Assembly (NCBI RefSeq): GCF_016785085.1
Contig: NZ_JAENHO010000007.1
Span: forward strand, 62,001 to 126,000
Length of the DNA stretch: 64,000 nt
Direction: 5' to 3'
DNA from: Paractinoplanes lichenicola
GTDB lineage: Bacteria; Actinomycetota; Actinomycetes; Mycobacteriales; Micromonosporaceae
Shown here: one piece after another, positions 8,363 through 16,753 of the stretch
Numbering within the stretch: the first letter of the stretch is position 1
How the letters are laid out: each line of letters opens with the position of its first letter
Notes under the pieces: model-generated
The model's input: the letters and a program-made list of their open reading frames with translations, nothing else
Told to the model about the DNA's origin: nothing
Database searches by the model: none
Position numbers and translations under genes: made by a program

Positions 8363-9088
8363 TCACGGGTCTCGGCGCAGCACGACCACGGCCCCCGCCA
8401 CCAGCACGGCCACGACCCACACTCCCAACGCCACACCCCCCGGCCCCGGCGCGAGCATCCCCGTAGGATCCGTCGCCCGGTCCGTATAGAGCGCCTGCGC
8501 CGCCGCCACAGGCGTGTACTTCACCAGCCGCTCGCCCAGATCATCCGGCAACGCCGCCCCCAACAAGGCCGGCGCCACCAAAATGGCCAGCACGTACACA
8601 GTGATCGCGGCCGCCGTATGCCGGATCAGCGCCCCCAGCCCCAACCCGAGCAGCGCCAGCAGCACAGGCGCCACGAAGGCCCCCACGATGTGATCGCCCG
8701 ACCCCGGCAACGGCCCGCCCACGACCCGGAACACCCACGCCGAGAGCAGCACGACCACGGCCATGAACGGCAGCACGGCGACGGTCAGCACCACGGCCTT
8801 GGCCCCGAGCACGGGCAGCCGGGCGGGCACGGCTGCGAACGTCGCCCGGACGAGCCCCGACCCGTATTCGCCGGTCATCATGACGATGCCCACGATGCCC
8901 AGCAGCACCGACACCACGTCCACCCCGAGGAAGGGCGCCGACGACGAGGGCGCCGAGGCGTTGCGGGCGATCGCCGCCGACAACCCGACGGTGGCCACCG
9001 CGACCAGCGCGAACAGGATCCACGTGGAGCGCAGGGCCAGGAATTTGGTCCACTCGGAGCGGACGACGCGCGCGAACGTCACCTTCAT
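8363..9088 (-). CDS. ABC-2 type exporter permease
   Basis: The 241-residue membrane protein has six predicted helices (near 22-40, 55-75, 95-118, 135-155, 160-180 and 215-235). The N-terminal VVRSEWTKFLALRSTW is typical of actinobacterial ABC-2 permeases (the SEWTK motif). The ATG overlaps the stop of the ATPase gene as ATGA, so the two are translationally coupled and form one exporter. The substrate is unknown; this subfamily is often linked to drug or lantibiotic export. Confidence 0.88.
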   Translation of the reverse strand: MKVTFARVVRSEWTKFLALRSTWILFALVAVATVGLSAAIARNASAPSSSAPFLGVDVVSVLLGIVGIVMMTGEYGSGLVRATFAAVPARLPVLGAKAVVLTVAVLPFMAVVVLLSAWVFRVVGGPLPGSGDHIVGAFVAPVLLALLGLGLGALIRHTAAAITVYVLAILVAPALLGAALPDDLGERLVKYTPVAAAQALYTDRATDPTGMLAPGPGGVALGVWVVAVLVAGAVVVLRRDP

Positions 9089-9963
9089 CGGGTCAGCTCC
9101 ATGTACGCCTGTTCCAGCGAGGCCCGCCGCGGCGTGAGCTCGTGCAACACGATCCCGGCGGCCGCGGCCAGGGCACCGATGTCGGGCGCGTCCAGCCCGG
9201 CCACCGACAGCTCGCCCGCCTCCGACGACGACACGGTCGCCCCGTGCGACAAGAGCGACGACCGCAGCCGTACGGCCTCAGGGGTGCGCACGGTGACCGA
9301 GGCGGGCGCCACGCGGCCGATCAGCTCGTCCACGGTGGTGTCGGCCAGCAGCCGGCCGCCGCCCACGATCACCAGGTGGTCCGCGGTCACGGCCATCTCG
9401 CTCATCAGGTGGCTCGAGACCAGCACCGTACGGCCGTCGGCGGCCAGCTCGCGGATGAGCGTGCGCACCCACAGCACCCCGTCCGGGTCGAGGCCGTTGA
9501 CCGGCTCGTCCAGGATGACCACGGCCGGGTCGCCGAGCAGCGCGGCCGCGATCCCGAGTCGCTGGCCCATGCCGAGCGAGAACGTGCCCGCCCGGCGCCG
9601 GGCCACGTTCGCGATCCCGGCCTCCTCGAGCACTTCACCGACCCGCCCGTCCGGGAGGCCATGGGTGCGGGCGAGGCCGAGCAGGTGCGTACGGGCGCTG
9701 CGACCGCGGTGGATCGAGCGGGCCTCCAACAGGGCGCCGGCCACACACAGGGGCGCCTTGTGCTCCCGGTAGCGTTTGCCGTTGATCAGGGCCAGCCCGG
9801 CGGTCGGCCGGTCCAACCCGATGATCATGCGCATCGTGGTGGACTTGCCGGCGCCGTTGGGGCCGAGGAAGCCGGTCACCCGGCCGGGCTTGACGGTGAA
9901 CGACAGCCCGTCCACCGCGGTGGTCGCGCCGTAGCGTTTGACCAGGTCATGAACTTCAATCAT
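9085..9963 (-). CDS. ABC transporter ATP-binding protein
   Basis: The 292-residue ATPase shows Walker A GPNGAGKST near 34-42, a signature region FSLGMGQRLGIAAALL and Walker B VVILDEPVNGLDPDG, followed by the H-loop SSHLMSE. The C-terminal extension of about 70 residues (ending EQAYMELTR) is typical of the DrrA/CcmA-type ATPases that pair with ABC-2 permeases. Together with the downstream permease it forms a two-gene exporter. The MFS gene ends 49 bp upstream on the same strand and may be cotranscribed. Confidence 0.92.
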   Translation of the reverse strand: MIEVHDLVKRYGATTAVDGLSFTVKPGRVTGFLGPNGAGKSTTMRMIIGLDRPTAGLALINGKRYREHKAPLCVAGALLEARSIHRGRSARTHLLGLARTHGLPDGRVGEVLEEAGIANVARRRAGTFSLGMGQRLGIAAALLGDPAVVILDEPVNGLDPDGVLWVRTLIRELAADGRTVLVSSHLMSEMAVTADHLVIVGGGRLLADTTVDELIGRVAPASVTVRTPEAVRLRSSLLSHGATVSSSEAGELSVAGLDAPDIGALAAAAGIVLHELTPRRASLEQAYMELTR

Positions 9964-10012
9964 GACTTCGACGCTAGAAATCGGGCGGCCCCGCCGGAAC
10001 CACCCACGGTCG

Positions 10013-11227
10013 CTATCGGACCGATACCGCGGTCCTGGTCCAGGTCTTGGTTCGCCAGGGGAGCAGGACCGAACTGGCCAGCACGCCGAGCCCGCACACC
10101 AGCAGCGCGGTCCGCAGGCTGGTCACGGCGGCGAGCAGGCCACCCAGGGCGATGCCGATCGGCTGGACCGTACGCGAGGTGATCTGCCAGCACGCGATCA
10201 CGCGGGACAGGAAGCCGTCGGCCGTCTCGGTCATCCGATAGGTCGCGAAGGCCGGGTTGAAGACGCCCGAACCGAACAGGGCCATGAACTCGACAGTGGT
10301 GATCAGGATCAGGCCCGGTACGCCCGCGGGCATGAACGCGAGCGGCCACAGCCACACCGCGCGGCCGACACCCGAGACCAGCAGGACCTTGCGACGCCCG
10401 TACCGGGAAGTCAGCGGCCGCACCAGCAGCGCGCCCACGACGCCGCCCAGGCACGGGATGCCCCACGCGATGCCGTACTGCCACGGCGCGAAACCCAGGT
10501 CACGCAGCATCAGGACGGTCAGCAGGGGAGAGGCCGCCATCATCGAGCCGCCGAACAACTGCGAGTTCACGAACAGGGCCCGCAACCCCCGATGCCCCGC
10601 GATGTGCCGCCACCCCGCCGTGATGTCCAGCCGAGCCCTTTCCCGTACGGGTGGGGAAGGCTCGGGGCTCCGCAGCGAACGGACGCCCACGGCGGACAGC
10701 AGAAAGCTCACGGCATCGGCCGTAATGGTCCACGCCACCCCGAACCCCGAGGTCAGTGCACCCCCGATGGCCGGCCCAGCACTGTACGCCGTCCAGAACG
10801 TCGCCTCGAAGCGCCCGTTCGCCGCGTCCCGGTCGTCCGGCCCGACCAGCGCCTTGAGGTGCGCCCCACTGGCCGCACTGAACGCGATGGTCCCCACCGA
10901 CTGCACGACAGCAACCACGCAGAGCTGTGCATACGTGAGCACCCCGGCCAGCATCGCCACCGGCACACTAACCATGATGAGAAAGCGGACCAGGTCGGCC
11001 CCGATCATCACCGGCCGTTTACGCCGATGCTCGATCCACGGCCCCAACGGCAGCGCGAGCACGGCCGCAGCCAGCCCCCCGAACGCCGCCAGCAACGACA
11101 CCTGAAACTCCGGCACGTCGAGCACCAACACGGCGACCAGCGGCAACGCCCCAAACCCGATCCCCGTACCGAACTCACTAGTCGCATACGCCGCCCACAA
11201 CCGGCGAAAATCGGACCCCAGCGCCAC
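10013..11227 (-). CDS. MFS transporter
   Basis: The 404-residue protein starts at GTG and has about 11-12 hydrophobic helices. It resembles the EntS/MFS_3 type of efflux permease: FRRLWAAYATSEFGTGIGFGALP at the N-terminus, LGPWIEHRRKRPVM as the loop 2-3 signature and RPLTSRYGRRKVLL between helices 7 and 8. Members export siderophores, macrolides and other small molecules; nothing here fixes the substrate. The cluster with an ABC exporter and a two-component system suggests an efflux/stress region. Confidence 0.85.
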   Translation of the reverse strand: MALGSDFRRLWAAYATSEFGTGIGFGALPLVAVLVLDVPEFQVSLLAAFGGLAAAVLALPLGPWIEHRRKRPVMIGADLVRFLIMVSVPVAMLAGVLTYAQLCVVAVVQSVGTIAFSAASGAHLKALVGPDDRDAANGRFEATFWTAYSAGPAIGGALTSGFGVAWTITADAVSFLLSAVGVRSLRSPEPSPPVRERARLDITAGWRHIAGHRGLRALFVNSQLFGGSMMAASPLLTVLMLRDLGFAPWQYGIAWGIPCLGGVVGALLVRPLTSRYGRRKVLLVSGVGRAVWLWPLAFMPAGVPGLILITTVEFMALFGSGVFNPAFATYRMTETADGFLSRVIACWQITSRTVQPIGIALGGLLAAVTSLRTALLVCGLGVLASSVLLPWRTKTWTRTAVSVR

Positions 11228-11352
11228 CCGGGCACACTACTAGCGCCCCGCCCATGATTCGGTCTGACCCGCTGAGCCCTCGTCGTCGCAGTGCGGCTTC
11301 GGCACCAGAAACGCCGGCTGATCGACCAATGGCTTACGGAGGGAAAGATCGA

Positions 11353-12069
11353 TCAGTAACCCATCCCGTTGCTGTTCATGCGCCTCAGGCGAGCCGCCGC
11401 GCTGACGTGCTTGACGATGCCTGCGATCAAGGTGAACATTCCGGTTGCGAAGAGCGCGAATCCGATGATCCCGAGCGGGACGCCACCCACATCTGGGCCG
11501 AACGGGGACGGAATCTGAGACTCCGGAGTATCGATATCGACCTCCGGAACCCGTTGGATGAAGGAAACGACGCCGAATCCGAAGAGCGCAAAACCTGTGA
11601 CTATGCACACGAATCCGAAGGCAACCAAGCGCCGAGCGGTCGTCTTCGTGGCAGCGATATCCGCCAGGAAGCTCTCCCGCTCCGCGCGAATATGCTGAAT
11701 GTACTGGATTCCTTCAACATTGTTGATTTGTCCCGCTCCCTGCGAGCCTACATGTACGCCCGCAGGAGTTGACCACTCTCGTCCTGGCTCCACAAGCGCT
11801 TCGACGCGTCCGAAAGTCACGCGGTCGCCGGCTTGCAACCTCGCCAAGCCCATCACTGGCATTCCGTTCAATGAAGTTCCATTGATGGAACCCAAGTCGC
11901 GCAGTGTGGTGCCGCCCGCGCCTGTCTCAACGACGGCATGCTTGCGACTGACCGTCGGATCGTCGAGGTAGACAGTGCAGTCGTCCTGTCGTCCGATCGT
12001 GACCCGGGGCGCGTCGAGACTGATGCGAGTTCCGGCTAGACGCGTCGTTGTGACTCTGAGGCTCAGCAC
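11353..12069 (-). CDS. FHA-domain membrane protein carrying a short GQINNVEG motif
   Basis: This 238-residue protein has three parts. Residues 12-95 are an FHA phosphothreonine-binding domain (VTIGRQDDCTVYLDDPTVSRKHA, then LGSINGTSLNG). Residues 105-124 hold the motif GSQGAGQINNVEGIQ. Residues 148-170 and 198-219 are two membrane helices. The same motif, GNQNAGQINNVEGTQ, opens the neighbouring gene at 12080-12469, which ends 10 bp upstream, so the genes form an operon. The start is a GTG with a weak ribosome site. The stretch is AT-richer than its neighbours, suggesting acquired DNA. FHA domains bind phosphorylated partners; the motif may mediate contact or co-assembly with the partner protein (inference). 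Confidence 0.8.
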   Translation of the reverse strand: MLSLRVTTTRLAGTRISLDAPRVTIGRQDDCTVYLDDPTVSRKHAVVETGAGGTTLRDLGSINGTSLNGMPVMGLARLQAGDRVTFGRVEALVEPGREWSTPAGVHVGSQGAGQINNVEGIQYIQHIRAERESFLADIAATKTTARRLVAFGFVCIVTGFALFGFGVVSFIQRVPEVDIDTPESQIPSPFGPDVGGVPLGIIGFALFATGMFTLIAGIVKHVSAAARLRRMNSNGMGY

Positions 12070-12079
12070 GGTGGGCTCG

Positions 12080-12469
12080 CTAGGTCAGATGAGATAGCAA
12101 TGTCGCGCCGACAGGCCCCAGCCATCGACCGAGGGTCTGTAGCGGACCGACCAACTTCGCGCCCGTCTCCGCGAGTGCGCCCAGGCGCCCGAGTTCGTTA
12201 GTGATTCTCTCCAGTCGGCGCGCCGTCTCGGCGCGATTCGGTTCGCCAGCAGCAAGGTCGCGTTGCACCGCTTCAGCGTCACGCCGCAATAGTTCGCCCA
12301 CCCCCGCCGGCAAATTCAGTTGTTGCAGGGTGGCGTGCAACAGTTGCGCGGCCGCTTGAGCGTCGGCAGTTGCGACCACGGGCGCGTACAGATTTTGGCC
12401 GGATAGGTTCTGGGTGCCCTCTACATTGTTGATCTGGCCCGCGTTTTGGTTCCCGACATTGATCGCCAC
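12080..12469 (-). CDS. short helical protein with N-terminal GQINNVEG motif, partner of the FHA protein
   Basis: The 129-residue protein starts at GTG 12469 after AAGGAGC. Residues 4-20 (VGNQNAGQINNVEGTQ) nearly repeat the motif in the FHA protein encoded just downstream. The rest (about 35-125) is predicted as amphipathic helices: DAQAAAQLLHATLQQL, then ELLRRDAEAVQRDLAAG, then RRLERITNELGRLGAL, with a hydrophobic C-terminal helix near 105-128 that could be membrane-active. No known domain is recognised. The arrangement (short N-terminal motif plus helical domain, next to a second protein with the same motif) resembles bacterial amyloid-signalling gene pairs. A function is not assigned. Confidence 0.75.
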   Translation of the reverse strand: MAINVGNQNAGQINNVEGTQNLSGQNLYAPVVATADAQAAAQLLHATLQQLNLPAGVGELLRRDAEAVQRDLAAGEPNRAETARRLERITNELGRLGALAETGAKLVGPLQTLGRWLGPVGATLLSHLT

Positions 12470-12655
12470 GATCGCTCCTTACTCGATGTGGCCACCAAAT
12501 TAGTCTTCACGCGGGATCGCGGTTGCGACGAGTCGTTGATCCGTCGCGGAGGTTTCAAGCCGTAGTCCACCTAAGAACGCCGTGGTCTGGTTGCCGCTGT
12601 GGCTCATGAATAAGACGTTCAGAGCGAAGCTCGGGCCGAGCCGGGGCGGTCACGG

Positions 12656-14851
12656 CTACGCCGCGACGCCCTCGTCGTGGAACGTGGGTTGGGCGACGGG
12701 GCGGCCGAAGTGGTAGCCCTGGGCGTAGCGGTAGCCCAGCTCGAACAGTGACGCCGCCTGCTCGGCTGTCTCGACGCCCTCGGCCACGGCGGTCAGGCCC
12801 AGGCCGTCGCTGACCTGGATGAGGGCGGTGGCGATGACGGCGTGGCGGCCGGCTTCGGTGATGTTGTCGACGAATGACTTGTCGACCTTCAGGACGTCGA
12901 CGGGGACGATTTGCAGCAGGGTCAGGGACGAGTGGCCGGTGCCGAAGTCGTCCAGGGCGATTTTCACGCCGAGTTCGTGCAGTTCCTCGACCGCGCGCAG
13001 GGCTACGCCGCCGCCGAAGACTGCTGTTTCGGTTACTTCGACGATGAGTTGGTCGGCGGGCATGCCGCAGCCGGTCAGGGCGTCCGCGACGACCGCGGCG
13101 AAGCCGGGCTCGGCCAGCTGCCGGGCCGACACGTTGACGCTGATCCGGCACGGCGCGGCCGCACCGTGCGAAGCCTGCCAGGCCATGAACTGGCAGCAGG
13201 CCGTGCGCAGGATCCACTCGCCGAGTTCGACGATCAGGCCGTTGCGCTCGGCTACCGGCACGAACTCGGCGGGGCTGACGAAGCCGCGGGCCGGGTGGGT
13301 CCAGCGGATCAGGGTCTCGACGTAGCGCAGCTCGCCCTCGGGCAGCGACACGATCGGCTGGTAGACGAGGTGGAACTGGCCGTTGTCGAGGGCCGCGCGC
13401 ATTTCGGCACCGAGGCGGGCCTCCTCGCCGGCGCGGTCGTCGAGCTCGACGGAGTAGCGGCGGAAGCGGGCCTTGCCGGTCTTGGCGGCGTACATGGCGA
13501 CGTCGGCCCGGCGCAGCAGGTCGACCGGGTCGCTGCCGTCGGCGATGCCGATCGCGGCGCCGATCAGCAGCTCGTGGCCGTCGACCTCGAACGGGCGGCG
13601 CAACGCCTGGGCGAGCCGCTCGACGACCGCGTCGCCCTGCTCGTCGGTGGCGTCGGCGAGCAGCAGCGCGTACTCGTCGCCGCCCATCCGGGCCAGCACG
13701 CCCTCGCCGTGCAGTTCGGCGCCGAGGCGGGCGGCCACGGCGATCAGCAGGTGGTCGCCGACGGCGTGGCCGAGCCGGTCGTTGACCTGCTTGAAGCCGT
13801 TGAGGTCGAGCAGGCAGACCTGCGGCGTGCCGATGGCGGTGGCGGCGCGCAGTCGCAGCTCGAACAGGCGGCGGTTGGCCAGCCCGGTCAGGTCGTCGCG
13901 CATGGCGAGTTCCTCGAGCTTGGCCGACTGCCGCTGGGTCTGGCCCACGAAACCACCCAGGCGGGTCATGACCAGCAGGAACAGGACGACCGCGCCGACG
14001 CCGACGGCGGCCCAGTTGACGGTGTCGCCGCGCCCGCCTTGGAGAAAGAGCACGGCCGGTACGGTCATCGTGACCCCGCCCAGCAGCAGGAGCCGGCCGC
14101 GTCCGAAGCGGGCACGCCCGGTACGGCGTCCGATGTCGCGCATCGACGGGTGCAGCGCGGCGCCGGCCCAGAGCACGTAGGCGACCATGAAGCCGGCGTT
14201 GATCAGCCCGCCCGAGTAGTTGGAGAACGCCTGGGTCAGGCTCCACGCCACGTCGCAGGTGAAGTTGAGGGCGCAGCCGAGCGCCAGCAGCCACAGGCTC
14301 AGCGCCCGGGCGCCGGACCGGCTCAGCAGGCGGGTCACGACGGCGCACATGAGCACGTCGCAGGTGGGGTAGCCGACCGCGACGAGGCGTTCGAGCAGCG
14401 GGGTCCCGGTGTCGCTCAGCGTCGGCTGGATGACGAAGACCCAGTAGACGAGCCCGACCCCGGCGGCCAGGATCGCGGCGTCGATGATTCCGGCATTCTC
14501 CCGCTTGCCCTCGCCCCGCGAGATCATCAGCAGGCCCGCGAGCAGGATCGGGTACGCCGAGAAGTAGATCAGGTCGTCCCAGTACGGGTACGGGTGGTGG
14601 CCGAGGATGTGGCCCGACACCTCGTAGACGATGTCGGCCGTGACGTAGCTGATCGTGCCGGCCGCGAACAGCCACCAGCCGTGCCGGGCGACCGGGCGGT
14701 GGTGCCGGATGCCCCCGATGATCATCACGAACGAGAGCACGCCGAGGCCGTTGTAGATCACCGTCGAGGCGATGTGGCCGTCGGGCAGCAGCAGGTAGCC
14801 GGCGCACACCAGCAGGCCCGCCGTCATCCAGCTCCACCAAGACCTCATCAC
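12656..14851 (-). CDS. membrane GGDEF-EAL protein (c-di-GMP turnover), paralogue 1
   Basis: The 731-residue protein has about nine or ten N-terminal membrane helices (residues 8-305), then GGDEF (about 320-480) and EAL (about 490-725) domains. The GGDEF domain keeps the metal Asp in LLDLNGFKQVND and has GGDEY as its active-site loop. The EAL domain has ETLIRW in place of EALxR but keeps NVSARQ, EVTET, DDFGTG, KVDKS and the Glu of AEGVET. Phosphodiesterase activity looks likely and cyclase activity is possible. It shares the full architecture and extensive similarity with 51751-53982. The membrane part resembles actinobacterial multi-helix sensory modules. It is transcribed leftward after aidB, with a 39-bp gap. 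Confidence 0.9.
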   Translation of the reverse strand: MMRSWWSWMTAGLLVCAGYLLLPDGHIASTVIYNGLGVLSFVMIIGGIRHHRPVARHGWWLFAAGTISYVTADIVYEVSGHILGHHPYPYWDDLIYFSAYPILLAGLLMISRGEGKRENAGIIDAAILAAGVGLVYWVFVIQPTLSDTGTPLLERLVAVGYPTCDVLMCAVVTRLLSRSGARALSLWLLALGCALNFTCDVAWSLTQAFSNYSGGLINAGFMVAYVLWAGAALHPSMRDIGRRTGRARFGRGRLLLLGGVTMTVPAVLFLQGGRGDTVNWAAVGVGAVVLFLLVMTRLGGFVGQTQRQSAKLEELAMRDDLTGLANRRLFELRLRAATAIGTPQVCLLDLNGFKQVNDRLGHAVGDHLLIAVAARLGAELHGEGVLARMGGDEYALLLADATDEQGDAVVERLAQALRRPFEVDGHELLIGAAIGIADGSDPVDLLRRADVAMYAAKTGKARFRRYSVELDDRAGEEARLGAEMRAALDNGQFHLVYQPIVSLPEGELRYVETLIRWTHPARGFVSPAEFVPVAERNGLIVELGEWILRTACCQFMAWQASHGAAAPCRISVNVSARQLAEPGFAAVVADALTGCGMPADQLIVEVTETAVFGGGVALRAVEELHELGVKIALDDFGTGHSSLTLLQIVPVDVLKVDKSFVDNITEAGRHAVIATALIQVSDGLGLTAVAEGVETAEQAASLFELGYRYAQGYHFGRPVAQPTFHDEGVAA

Positions 14852-14890
14852 TGGACGGATCGGCGGGATCTTGAGCAGCCTGAAGTTTTC

Positions 14891-16483
14891 CTACGCCGGT
14901 GCGGCCCGTTCGACGAGCGCTGCGGTGTCGGCCCCGCGGCCCAGGGTGCCGAACGTGTGGCCCCAGTCGCCGCCGAGCCGGCTCGCGCAGAAGGCGTCGG
15001 CCACCGCGGGCGGGGCGAACCGTACGAGCAAGGACGCCTGGAGCAGCAGCGCCAGCCGCTCGACATAACGACGCGCGTCGGCTTCGTCCGGTTTGTCGCG
15101 CTGCAAAGCCTTAAATGCGGCATCGAAGCGGGAATCAGCCCCGGCCGCCAACGACATTTCGCCCATAACGGCGGATACGCTATCCGGCGACCGCTGCATG
15201 GTCCGGAGAACATCGAGAGCCTGTACGTTCCCCGACCCCTCCCAGATCGAGTTGAGCGGGGCGTCCCGATAGAGCCGCGGCAACCCCGACTCCTCGACGT
15301 ACCCGTTCCCGCCCAGGCACTCCAGCGCCTCGCCGACCACAACCGGCTGCCGCTTGCACACCCAGAACTTCCCGATCGCGATGGCCAGCCGCTTGAACGC
15401 CTGCTCGTCCCGGTCGACCGCACCCGCCAGCCGCATCGCCAGCGCGGTGGCCGCCTCGGACTCGAGGGCCAGGTCGGCCAGCACGTTGCGCATCACCGGC
15501 TTGTCGATCAGCGGCCCGCCGAACGCCTGCCGGTGCCGGGTGTGGTGGATCGCCTGGGTCAGCGCGGCCCGCATGCCCGAGGCCGAGCCGGTCACGCAGT
15601 CGAACCGGGTCATCGCGACCATCTCGATGATCGTCCGGACGCCCTGGCCCTCGTCGCCGACCGGCCAGGCCACCGTGTCGTCGAACTCGGGCTCGCTGCT
15701 GGCGTTGCTGCGGTTGCCCAGCTTGTCCTTGAGGCGCTGGATGCGGAACGTGTTGCGGGTGCCGTCGGGCAGCACGCGGGGCACGAGGAAGCAGGAGAGG
15801 CCGCCCGGGGCCTGCGCCAGCACCAGGAACAGGTCGCACATGGGCGCGCTGGTGAACCACTTGTGCCCGCGCAGCCGATAGGTGCCGTCGCCGGCCGGGG
15901 TGGCCACGGTCGTGTTGGCCCGCACGTCCGAGCCGCCCTGCTTCTCGGTCATGCCCATGCCCGCGAGCAGGCCCGTCTTGGCCGCCGGGGTGCGCAGGCC
16001 CGGGTCGTACGAGCGGGCGGTCAGCAGCGGCTCGTAGAGCGCGGACAGGTCGGGCGCGTGTCGCAGCGCGGGGATCACGGCGTAGGTCATCGAGATCGGG
16101 CAGCTGTGCCCGGCCTCGACCTGCGACCACACGTAGAGCCCGGCCGCGCGGGCCACGTGCGCGCCCGGCCTGGTCTCGGCCCACGGCGCCCCGGCCAGAC
16201 CCTCGCCGACCGCGACCGCCATCAGCCGGTGCCACGAGGGGTGGAAGTCGACCTCGTCGACGCGATGCCCGTACCGGTCGTGGGTGATCAGCCGGGGCTC
16301 GTGCCGGTTGGCCTCGTCGGCCCAGCGCTGCGGCTCGGCTGTGCCCGCCAGCTTGCCCAGCCGGTGCAGCTCGCCGGTGGCCCAGGGCGCACCCTCGCGC
16401 TCCACGGCCGTCAGCAGGGCCGCATCGCCGGCGACGTCGTAGTCGACCAGCGGCGGGGGCTGGTTGAACACCTCGTGGGTCAC
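14891..16483 (-). CDS. aidB: AidB-type acyl-CoA dehydrogenase-family protein
   Basis: This 530-residue protein matches E. coli AidB (541 residues) along its length: HEVFNQPPPL at the N-terminus, GMGMTEKQGGSDVRANTT (FAD/substrate loop), LKDKLGNRSNASSE, MTRFDC, CLGGNGYVEESGLPRLYRD and NSIWEGSGN. AidB is a flavoprotein of the alkylation (Ada) response that binds DNA through a C-terminal domain and is thought to protect or detoxify DNA. The start is GTG at 16483. No ada or alkA gene is next to it here; upstream it faces the dynamin pair across a palindrome-rich divergent region, which may be its control region. Confidence 0.93.
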   Translation of the reverse strand: MTHEVFNQPPPLVDYDVAGDAALLTAVEREGAPWATGELHRLGKLAGTAEPQRWADEANRHEPRLITHDRYGHRVDEVDFHPSWHRLMAVAVGEGLAGAPWAETRPGAHVARAAGLYVWSQVEAGHSCPISMTYAVIPALRHAPDLSALYEPLLTARSYDPGLRTPAAKTGLLAGMGMTEKQGGSDVRANTTVATPAGDGTYRLRGHKWFTSAPMCDLFLVLAQAPGGLSCFLVPRVLPDGTRNTFRIQRLKDKLGNRSNASSEPEFDDTVAWPVGDEGQGVRTIIEMVAMTRFDCVTGSASGMRAALTQAIHHTRHRQAFGGPLIDKPVMRNVLADLALESEAATALAMRLAGAVDRDEQAFKRLAIAIGKFWVCKRQPVVVGEALECLGGNGYVEESGLPRLYRDAPLNSIWEGSGNVQALDVLRTMQRSPDSVSAVMGEMSLAAGADSRFDAAFKALQRDKPDEADARRYVERLALLLQASLLVRFAPPAVADAFCASRLGGDWGHTFGTLGRGADTAALVERAAPA

Positions 16484-16589
16484 GCTCGGAGCCTACCGCC
16501 GAGTAACTTGCCGGGGAAGGCGTCACGCGAGGGCGAGGCGAGGGGCGCGGGCGTCGGAGGGCGAGGACGAAGGCGCGCGGGCACGGAAG

Positions 16590-16642
16590 GCTTCGCACGC
16601 GCCGGAGAGGGAGGTGCCGTCCCGGGACGGCGCGTGCGAAGC
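16590..16642. promoter_or_regulatory. nested palindromes in the divergent aidB / dynamin control region
   Basis: A 14-bp inverted repeat (GCTTCGCACGCGCC at 16590-16603 and its complement at 16629-16642) encloses a perfect 16-bp palindrome, GCCGTCCCGGGACGGC at 16616-16631, whose last bases overlap the right arm. It lies in the 270-bp space between two divergent starts, so an operator or a structured 5' leader are both possible. Confidence 0.5.
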
Positions 16643-16753
16643 GCGCACAACATCGCACATCAAACGCGCCGTGGGGAGTGTCGGAAATCCGTCCGCAGGT
16701 GGCAGGGTGTGGGGCGCTATGGTCGGGCGTTGCGAGCGCGGAGGGGGACACGG

